In this document: in pieces, positions 56,101 to 64,000 of the stretch | Layout of the letters: the number at the start of each line of letters is the position of its first letter | Position numbering within the stretch: the first letter of the stretch is position 1 | Origin: Telmatactis stephensoni | Taxonomy: Eukaryota > Cnidaria > Anthozoa > Actiniaria > Isophelliidae | Assembly: GCA_029948255.1 (NCBI GenBank) | Contig: JALIZF010001834.1 | Span: forward strand, 236,501 to 300,500 | Length of the DNA: 64,000 nucleotides | Direction: 5' to 3' | The notes under the pieces: generated by a model | Told to the model about the DNA's origin: nothing | Databases searched by the model: none | Seen by the model: the letters and a program-made list of their open reading frames with translations, nothing else | Position numbers and translations under genes: made by a program

Positions 56101-57100
56101 TGTTGAGTAAAAATTCACAGCAGTATTACCCGATTAGTTAACTTATAACTTATTAATTACACAATTCCTCAGAAGAACTAAACCAGTTTGGCGTTTTTTT
56201 ATGTGTGTGTGTGAATCGCGTACGGTTGGATCGTGTGCAGTGTGCAATTTCATGACATGTGATCTGATCATGTGGCCTGATCATTTTTGTGTCAAATCTG
56301 GAAGTTCAAATCCGACAAAGAAATGTCAAACTTTTTAGATTTAATCGAAAGAATTCTCTACGTTAACAAATGCCTATGGTGCATCATGTAGGATATAGTT
56401 TTTCGGAAAATAATAATAATAACATTGATAACAAGTGAAAATTGAAAAGACTGACATTTCTATGACTTGATAGTTTTCAACTGTGTGAATTAGTCTAGTG
56501 ACTTCAAGCTGTTTTTTAGATTAAAGTTTTTTTGCTTCCGTGTAAACACTTTGCAGTCCAGTGGCTTTACTCAAAAACTACCAGAAAACCTCGAGTATCT
56601 ATGATACGCGAGAGAAAAAAAATACTCGATCGGAACATTTTCAAAGCTTTTTTTCAGGAAAAGTACGACGATTTTAATTTTAAAATCGTCGTAATTTTCC
56701 TGAAAATTTCGTCAAATTTTCTGTTCTCGATGCCATCTGAAAATTTTGAAAGCAGCGACATTTTCATTTGGCGTCGAACCGGCTTTTATAGTTTATAATT
56801 TTTAGCAATTGACTGTTGCCGGATTTTCCGTGGTCATAAATAAAGTTACCTTACCTTACCTTACCTTCCGTACAATCAGTTTCAAACATAAACTTAAAAT
56901 TTTATATTTTCCTTCAGTTGTCAAAACACCAACATTTCCTTGTATAATTCTATCCTGTAGCCAGCAATATAAGTATTTTCAAATCTCTTTACAAAAGTAG
57001 CACTAGCGAAAAAAAACCCTTAGAGCTTCACCCTTGCCTGACCATCAACCAATCAAAATCCAAGAGAATCGCAGGTTTCGATTTTATTGGATAAAAAACT
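53173..57100. repeat. Tandem array of about four 1-kb units
   Basis: Matching landmarks start at 53173, 54189, 55224 and about 56270 (periods 1016, 1035 and about 1045). Each unit has tagtgcctxxacg, tgtcaaatctggaagttcaa, gaaatttcaaactttttaga, gcctatggtgcat, cgtgacttcaagctgttttt, acaccaacattttcttgtat, and (units 2-4) gaatcgcaggttttgatttt. Most units also have tcacgctgtattttgg and gttagttaacttataactta. No open frame is conserved between units. Unit 4 is cut short at a LINE fragment. Confidence 0.85.
56865..56890. repeat. TACCT pentamer repeat inside unit 4
   Basis: taccttaccttaccttacct, preceded by gtggtcataaataaagtt; it lies inside an insertion present in unit 4 only. Confidence 0.7.
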
Positions 57101-57119
57101 GGAATTTATCATCTAATGT

Positions 57120-57315
57120 CACTATCGACACTTTCATCATTAAGCCACTGGAAAGTCTAAAATTGCGCGGGGTTATCATATCGTCAGCAATTTGCTCTTT
57201 ATACGCGGAACACATTTCAGAAGTCTGCAAGAAAGCTAGTGGTCGGATAAGAATTCTAGCTTACGAGACATTAGGAACACTACCCAAAAAGCTGGAGCAA
57301 AGACTGGTGGACTGA
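57120..57315 (+). pseudogene. LINE reverse transcriptase fragment
   Basis: The translation FIIKPLESLKLRGVIISS ... EHISEVCKKASGRIRIL ... LPKKLEQRLVD matches the stretch of CR1/L2-type LINE polymerases where ES.KLLGV.ID precedes HISE.CKKAS.RI..L. It is truncated at both ends and stops at 57315. Confidence 0.6.
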
Positions 57316-58600
57316 CTGGGCATAAAATGTGTGACTATAGAATTAAAACTGCGGAAAACTGCAATTTTAAACTCTGCAAGGATTTTAGATACGGAAAGTT
57401 CTTGAGATTTAAGTCTTGTTGACACTAAATGTCAAGTATAATTACCACTGATAAAAGTGTGCAACCTCACAATAATAATACTAATGATAATAAATGGCTT
57501 TATTGACAGCTTATTATCAATAAGAAATGGCTCTTCATCTGACAATAATCTAAAATGATAAATGACTAATATATGATGTGTATAGTGTCGACTATTACTT
57601 GACTAACAACAATGTCGTGCATTGAATCAATCCGGCTATATGAATCGAAGCGGTGAACGACAAAACCTCCTGAGTTGAAGAATAGCTGTTATACAAAACT
57701 AAAATCATTTGTCAGAAAGTTTAAGTTGTTTGTAAATAGTTTTGGCCGACGAAAAGTGAATCAAAGTGTTAATCCAAAGCGATAATTTGGATCGAAAATG
57801 ACTAGGTTTAGGCCTTCATTTGCTGTATGTTTTCTTTATATTCAGCTTGAATCAAGAAAAAGTCTTTGTACAGTTCAAAAATCCATTTTAAACAGGTATT
57901 TTATCTGCTTGGAACATCAGTTTTTAACCGATAGAAAAAGGATTTGAGTGTTAATCCAAAACGAAAATTTTGATTAAAACTTGCACGGTGTAGTTTTTGG
58001 CGCTTTCGCCATTATTGCTCGTCATTGAAAAAAATCTCCTCTTAAAGATTACGGTTTTAGTATTATATAATCAGACTAGTTCAATTAAATTTTTTCCCTA
58101 ATAGACCAGGTTCCAATGTTTACATCCCTCTTTTGTTGGCTACAAATATGCGCACACATATTTGTAGGCAAAATTACTGCAAAACGCGGTATTGCTCTCG
58201 CACAATTATCGAGAGAGGAAAGTCGATTATAGTTTACTTAGTTAAAAAATTATAGAAATATATCAATCATCAAATGAAAACAATAATGGGTGACGTAGCA
58301 CGGAAAGGCTCATCTCTTACAGTAAAACCCAATTTCTGTCAGGTAGAAGGAGAAATTTTTGGCATTCCATGATGAGATGCTCCCCTGCACAACTAGTGCC
58401 AAACTGAATACATTTCTATCACCTCTTTCCTAGCAGATATTCTTTCTATCTATTCAAGTTCCTAATCATTGACAGCTTTCCTTCTACTTTTCTTTATTTT
58501 GATTTATTGAATTCCTACCCTTTTGTAAACTTTACACCTGAAAAAGGTACGTAGACCTTGGGGAGAACCTGATCGTCACTTCGCCTAAAGTCAATTTTTA
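57316..58600. other. Intergenic, nothing recognised
   Basis: AT-rich sequence upstream of the receptor. No exon, RNA gene or clear inverted repeat found. Confidence 0.45.
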
Positions 58601-58610
58601 TGTCTATATA

Positions 58611-59175
58611 TTAGGGGGAGTGCCCTCAACTCGAAGGTCCTTGGTAATTAGGGTGTCAAAAAGCCTTAGGTGATTTCCATTAGTGCGGTTTTTTATAATA
58701 TTGCACAAAGCTGCAAAGCCTTGTTCTTAATACACTTAAGTCTATTTTAAAGTCTATTACTATCAGAAGTACCTTCAACTTCAAGGTCTTAGATAATTCG
58801 GTGTCAAACAGCCTAAGGCGTTTTCCATTGGTGCTTTGACAACTTGTTGTCATGTTTCAAACAGGTGCAAAGGCTTACTTTTAATTCACTTGAAGGATTA
58901 CGTGACCCACATTACAGCTATTAAACATCAGTACACCATGCACGATTGAATTGTTGAGTAGTCATCGTTATCAAGAGCAACAGAAAAGTTAGGATGCGGC
59001 GATCAAATGTACGGTCAATTAGGAAGCTTGGGTCTTCATTTAGTTACTTCTCAATTAAGTCTATTTTAAATTCTATTACCATGAAGAGTACCTTCAACTC
59101 CAAGGTTATAGGTAATTAGCGTGGCAAACAACCTCAGGCGTTTTCCATTAGTGTTTTGCCAATACGTTTTGATAA
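58611..59175. repeat. Diverged direct repeats upstream of the receptor gene
   Basis: The block aagtctattttaaagtctattac ... accttcaactxcaaggtxxta ... gtgtcaaacagcctxaggcg ... ttttccattagtg recurs at about 58611, 58735 and 59050. These are imperfect copies. Confidence 0.65.
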
Positions 59176-59690
59176 TGTTGCAAATCCCAGGGGAGGCAAC
59201 TCCATTGTAAAAGGATCGGGTATGGCGTCGTATCTCTTAGGGGTAAAAATCAGCGATTTGATATATTTTTGAGGGTGTTAAAATTGAAGTTTAGAGTTTT
59301 AGCATTCCCTGGTAACTTGTAGGGTATTGCTTTATAATCTTGTTCTCAAAAAGGAAGAATATTGCCCAACAAAAGTGTGTTGACTATCGAATTTTTATGT
59401 TATTAATAATAATGGGTTAGGGTTAGGGTTAGGGTTATGTCCGACGAGCATACCCGATCCTTTTACTATGGAGTTCCCCCCCTCCCCCCCGGGGGTTGCA
59501 AACAGCTGCAAAGGCTTACTCTTAATACACTTGGAGGATTACGTGACTCACATTAGCTATATATTAAACATCAGCACACCACGTTCGAATGGTTAGATGA
59601 TTAAGTGCCGTTATCGTGAGCCAACACAGAAGGACGCGGTGACCAAATGTACAGTCAATAGGAAGATTGGATCTTCACTTAAACACTCAC
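58888..59690. repeat. Duplicated receptor 5' flank (two copies, 640 bp apart)
   Basis: 58888-59045 and 59529-59690 share cacttgxaggattacgtgac, catcagxacacca, gttatcxxgagcxaacag, gacxcggtgaccaaatgtac and gtcaataggaag. The second copy ends about 30 bp before the ATG, so it may be the core promoter or 5'UTR. Confidence 0.65.
59178..59495. mobile_element. MITE containing TTAGGG repeats, inserted between the two 5' flank copies
   Basis: ctccattgtaaaaggatcgg and complement gatccttttactatggag form the ends (59208 and 59455-59474), with outer gcaaatcccaggggag / ccccccgggggttgc. Inside is ggttagggttagggttaggg at 59414-59436, three to four telomere-type hexamers. Confidence 0.6.
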
Positions 59691-59717
59691 TAAAGAGATA
59701 AGCCGGGCAGAAAAAAA

Positions 59718-62549
59718 ATGAGAGTAATTGTTATTGTTCCTTTGACGGGAATTTTTCTCGTTCTTTTCTATCAAAGTCAAACTCGAGAATCTCAAGTTGA
59801 CAGCAACAGCCAAAACGACTTCATCAACGCAGCCGCATCAGCAAGAAGAGAAGATAATCATAAAGAGAGTCTCGTGGGAAGGGAGGACAAGCAGAATGCT
59901 GAAGGAAAAGTGCGAGAGACAAAAGACAAAATTAATAAAGAATGTGGTGTAAAGACAAGAAAACGAAGATCAGTAGGATACCAGCCAATAATTTGTACGT
60001 CTCCTAAGCTTTCCTGTAAGAACAGGTGTTTACACACAAGGGACCCTGGTGGAGTTGGAATGGAAGTACGGTGTTCATGTGATCCATACTGCAATTACTT
60101 TAAAGACTGCTGCTATGATTACGTTGAACACTGTAGAAACGGCCAAGCACAACCAAAGACAACTTGGCAAGTCCCGGATGAAAAATGGTTCTGTCTTAAC
60201 ACTATTTGGATGATTAGATCATGCCCCAAGTCCTGGACCGACAAAGAGGTTATAAAGTCGTGTACCACAAAGGACCATGACATTGACGGCAAACCATTCA
60301 TCTCGTTTATTAGACTTCATCATCGTTTACTAGGTTATGCAAACGTACTGCCAGTTACTACATCTGACAATAAAACATTCGTCAACCGATTCTGTGCTCA
60401 GTGTAACGGCTACAAAGAGCATCAAATAGAATTTCACCGTCTTCGTTTTAAGTGTCCCTTATCACCACCCAAAAACATGATCCCAGCAAAAAGGACGAGA
60501 TTCGTTTCTGACAACTGTATTTTACTTTCCATTTCTCCAAAAAGTGGTTCAGCAATAAGATATTGCCTAAACTTAAAAGATTATGATAAATGTGACAACT
60601 CATTATCCACTGATCATGAGACTCGAAAGAAATGTGAAAATGGTTCATACGGACTTATATACAAGAAATATCCGTCTAATATAGTAAATTTGAAGAATAT
60701 CGATTGCATGAAATGTAACGCCCGATATAAAAAGAGTGATGTATTTCATTGTGGACCGGGAAAGCAAAATATCCCCAAAGACGACTTTAAAGACTCAGCC
60801 GCAAAACCATTTTCTCTCTTACTGGATATTGGAAAACGTTCGGCACCAAAATCAGAACGAAATTCTGTTGCTCTGTCTTGCAGAAATGGAAAAGTCTATG
60901 ACTGGTACTTGGAAACATGTCGATGGGGACAACAACTTGTTCCTGTGGTATCCAGTGTGAAGACGTACCGAGTTGCATTGTGGTTATTAGAATCACCAAA
61001 ACGTTCAGGCCTACCGAATTATATTTGGCCTAGACAATATGTCGACGGAATTTCCAAAGCACTTATGATAAACTCTGAATCAATAACCTTAATTGCTTCA
61101 CAAATGCTTGAAAGCAGGGAACTGCCAATGTATCTGGTAGTTTTCGACCTGACTGATGAAGAACAACCCAAACGAGTCAATATAAGTGATCTTTTGCAAT
61201 TCGCAAAATATCCAAAAAAGTTGCTGAAATTCGGCAAGTATAAGTTTCAAGCTTACAAAGTCACTCTCAAGCCCATGACCTGTGTTGTTGCCGACACCTT
61301 TACGCCCATGCAATACACGATAATCCCTGGTGAATCGTCTGTCTTCATCAATGAAACTGGTGAATTGCTGACCCCAAAAGACTACTTTTCCCAAAGCTCC
61401 AAAACAATCCAAGGATATCAGCAGCCCGAAGGAAACATCGTGGTCTGTAGACAAATGCTGTCAGGGAATTGTCCTGGTGCTTTCATTTTTCTTCGAAGAC
61501 GCGAGTACACTATTTTCCCCAATCGAACCTTATTGTTTAAAGTTGCAGGACGTCTGTACAACTACGGAGAGTACGAATGGAGAAATGGAACTATTATGAT
61601 CTGCACGGAGTTCCAAAAGAATTACAAACGTCAACTTAGCAAAGAGGAAATTCCATCAAATGCCCCTACCGGTTTGACCATGCTGACTTACATTGGGTTG
61701 TCCATATCAGTGCTTTGTTTAACGTTTGTACTGCTCACCTATTCTCTGTTCACAACTCTCAGGACAATTCCTGGAATCAACTTGATGAACCTGTCCTGTG
61801 CTCTCCTTGTAGCGCATTTGTTATGGCTGGTAGGATCAGGACTGACATTCACTGGCAAGGGCTGTACTGTCATAGCAATAGTGCTTCATTACAGTTTTCT
61901 TGCCTCGTTTGTGTGGATGTCCATCATCGCTTTTGACACTTGGAGAGCATTTTCGTCGATAAGATGCACGAGATCGGCCCGAAATGATAAAGCTAAAAAG
62001 CGTAGACGCATTTCTCTAAGAATGGCGGTCGGATGACTTCCATTGATCGTCTTTTTGACCGTCTGTGTAGCCCTCGACCAAGGAAAAGTGGTTGCTTTTG
62101 GTTACGGGGATAGAAAAGGCTGCTGGATCAACAACTCTAGTGCCAACCTGTATTTCTTCGTGCTGCCGGTTGCCGCATCAGTACTTTGGAATGCAGCGTT
62201 TTTCCTGCTGACCGTGAGATCTATCAAGAAGACACGGAAACAATCCCAGCTGGTTACATGTACAGTTCCGCACCAAACTCGAAAGGACACAGCAATATAC
62301 GCCAGGATCGCAGTGCTGATGGGGTTTACATGGGTGTTTGGGTTCGTAGCAACGTTTACATCCCAGTATTTAATGTATCCCTTTGTAATCCTCAACACTC
62401 TTCAGGGCCTGTATATTGCTGTGGCATTTTGTTTTACATCACAAGTCAGATTGCTATATAGTAATCTTTACTCTGTCACAAGAGAGCGGAGGTCAGGTAC
62501 TAGTACAGCGACTTCTGATACCTTAGAGATGCAATTGAACAGCACATGA
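59718..62549 (+). CDS. Somatomedin-B domain, secretin-like (Methuselah/adhesion-type) 7TM receptor with one in-frame TGA
   Basis: A single exon of 944 codons including a TGA at codon 773 (62034-62036) and a final TGA. Residues 1-20 are a signal peptide; RKRR-S at 81-85 is a furin-type site; 100-139 is a somatomedin-B domain with its eight cysteines (C100, 104, 119, 121, 125, 131, 132, 139); 140-650 is a Cys-rich ectodomain of cnidarian type. TM1 is near 655-680 (MLTYIGLSISVLCLTFVLLT), TM2 INLMNLSCALLVAHLLWLVG, TM3 HYSFLASFVWMSIIAFDTW, then RMAVG-stop-LPLIVFLTVCVAL (TM4), CWIN, TM5 FFVLPVAASVLWNAAFFLLT, TM6 IAVLMGFTWVFGFVATF, TM7 LQGLYIAVAFCFTSQV. The frame resumes without shift and the whole 7TM bundle is conserved. 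A tryptophan (TGG) is what I would expect at or near the stop. The ligand is unknown. An intronless gene suggests retroposition. Nonsense allele, sequencing error or read-through are all open. Confidence 0.75.
62034..62036 (+). other. In-frame TGA inside the receptor, TGA-C context
   Basis: Reads GGA TGA CTT. Sequence on both sides is in the same frame and is clearly 7TM, so this is the only lesion in 2.8 kb. Confidence 0.85.
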
Positions 62550-62751
62550 ACTATGCTTAGCACTTAGTAGAAAAAAGGTCGAAAAGAGAAATAACATTAG
62601 GATTGCTTTCAATATATTGACTGTAGCATAATAACTGACGTACACCACATACGAAAATTGAGATTTAAGAGTTAGAATACGAGTGATATGAAAATGTAAT
62701 GTAAAGGCGCAGTTGAGTGTCTAAAAAAGAATCTTTTTGCATAAGTGTCTA

Positions 62752-62757
62752 AATAAA
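62752..62757 (+). terminator. Polyadenylation signal AATAAA of the receptor gene
   Basis: About 200 bases after the final stop; the region between is AT-rich and free of other genes. Confidence 0.5.
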
Positions 62758-62811
62758 AGTTTCAAATTTTCCAAAATATTTTCTTAATATTCAATGGTCC
62801 GTCATAGACTA

Positions 62812-62968
62812 TATCGCTAGTCGTCCGCAGCAATGCATTCTGGGACTGCTAACTCAAATAATACTGAACAAACGATTTACAAACCATGACGTCTTTTGTT
62901 TGGTAGTTTGTTTGGTGTCATTCAACAGTCCCAGAATACATTGCTGCGGGAGAATAGCGATAGTCTAT
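62812..62968. mobile_element. MITE with CATAGACTATxxCGCTA...CAGTCCCAGAAT ends
   Basis: catagactatatcgctagtc...gcagcaatgcattctgggac faces gtcccagaatacattgctgc...gggagaatagcgatagtctatg. This is the complete form of the TIR found alone in all three lectin gene copies. Confidence 0.8.
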
Positions 62969-63254
62969 GACAGTAGGCAGGTTGGCCCCTGTCATGGCGG
63001 ACGATTTGTCTTTTGTGAACCAAATTTTCGAAAATTTGTGGCTTGTAGCCAAGTGCTTAGAAAATCTAAAATATTCAAATTGCATGGCTTTTTTGAATCG
63101 GTCATCAAATGGAAGCAGATGTTGGCAACTGAAAGAAATAGTCCTCTAAGAAGACATGTGCTTACAGGCACAAATCTCGGGTAAAGTCCGTAGTTTTCCG
63201 AAATTTGACTTCGAGCTATCTTCGGCAAACCCGAATTCCACACACACATATATC

Positions 63255-63300
63255 GCGCGATGGCATAATGGTTACGGCTTGGTTTGCAAGCCTGTAACCA
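63255..63300 (+). repeat. Weak tRNA A-box-like piece
   Basis: gatggcataatggttacggc followed by a GGCTT/AAGCC hairpin looks like the D arm and anticodon arm of a tRNA, but there is no B box, so at most a truncated SINE head. Confidence 0.25.
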
Positions 63301-63627
63301 CAAAAATCGCCGAAAGTAGTCTACAATGATATTTCATACTAGAATAGAATGTGTTTGGGCACATGATCTAAATTCTGAAAAACGATTCGGATCCCTAGTC
63401 AAGTGATCGTGTAAACCTTCATAACAGGCTATATATTAAAGCCATATTCTAGGCTTATCACACAATGATCTCATTCAACTAACGCAGCTTTGTCCTTTGG
63501 GTGGGGCTACCGAGGCCACGATTTGGAGTTCTTAGTGTACTCTGGAGGGGGATGATTATAATTCTTTATTTTTAAGTAACTATATCTGTCGGTGCTATTT
63601 GGTTGTTTTCTTAAAATGTCTATTACA

Positions 63628-63815
63628 GGCTCGTAACATGGTATATTTTCGTCTCACTGATCCCAGGTTCTTACGGAAATTTTGATTCCTAAGCCCATAT
63701 TTTTAGACATTTTTGATCCCTGATCGTTGGTGCAAAAAACTGAGCTGATCCCTGATCCTGACCCAATGTCCCTGATCCTCGATCCCACCCATTTGATCCC
63801 TGAGCCCTGGCCACA
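63628..63815. mobile_element. One-ended copy of the GGGATCA element
   Basis: ggctcgtaacatggtatatt followed by TGATCCC repeats on the plus strand, the inverted form of 5056-5290. It explains the GSGI-type false frames on the minus strand. Confidence 0.6.
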
Positions 63816-64000
63816 GGTAGCCCAAGCTGTGCATCTGTATATGAAATATATGGGATTCACGATCGATTTGCTGAAAAATAAATTTTGAATAAATAAACAA
63901 TTTGGACTCATGATACTGTTGTGCTTGTCGTTCTGTGTATTTCTGTGAAGTTTCAAGCCGTTTCGTGCTCATTTGAGGGAGTTATAGCGATTTGAATTTT

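Noticed and set aside
59858..61454. Minus-strand ORFs within the receptor
   Set aside because: They are antisense shadows of a long, domain-bearing plus-strand frame.
63654..63972. G/S/I-rich minus-strand ORFs
   Set aside because: They are translations of the iterated GGGATCA words.

Overview
The window looks like nuclear DNA of a cnidarian, most likely an anthozoan (stony coral or sea anemone). The grounds are: spliced genes with ordinary GT-AG introns, a single-exon VIAAT-like (SLC32-type) amino acid transporter, a single-exon somatomedin-B/7TM receptor, a tandem family of secreted PAN/lectin/LamG proteins, and AT-rich intergenic DNA packed with short terminal-inverted-repeat elements, tRNA-derived SINEs and non-LTR retrotransposon ends. 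Species cannot be fixed from sequence reading alone. All homology calls come from motif recognition; no search was run.

Layout. 1-3016 (-): 5' part of a Q-rich, coiled-coil protein gene (three exons; it runs off the left edge), tentatively synergin-gamma-like. 3017-6089: intergenic, three inverted-repeat elements and a tRNA-derived SINE. 6090-16522 (-): copy 1 of a seven-exon secreted protein gene (signal peptide, PAN/Apple, lectin N-half, bridge, LamG, lectin C-half; 468 aa predicted). 16523-25145: repeats, a LINE 3' end, two Mutator-like elements with 10- and 9-bp target duplications, and an orphan exon. 25146-26468 (-): intact VIAAT-like transporter, 440 aa. 26469-36712: a 2.6-kb near-perfect palindrome (28239-30862), SINEs and a 105-bp minisatellite. 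36713-43189 (-): copy 2 of the PAN/lectin/LamG gene, with a one-base deletion in exon 1. 43190-47442: inverted-repeat elements. 47443-52277 (-): copy 3, with the LamG cassette broken but the PAN and lectin exons intact. 53173-57100: an array of about four 1-kb tandem units ending in a LINE fragment. 59718-62549 (+): somatomedin-B/secretin-like 7TM receptor, open throughout except for one in-frame TGA at the start of TM4. 62550-64000: repeats.

The most interesting system is the three-gene lectin cluster. In copy 1 seven exons join with matching phases into one 469-codon frame. The bridge plus LamG exons (660 nt, phase 1 at both ends) sit inside the intron that separates the two halves of a C-type lectin domain. 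The halves together (128 aa) are exactly one normal lectin domain. So either a LamG domain is nested inside a lectin fold, or the cassette is alternatively spliced to give a 468-aa and a 248-aa product. Copy 3 has lost a usable cassette but keeps every other exon open, which fits the second possibility.
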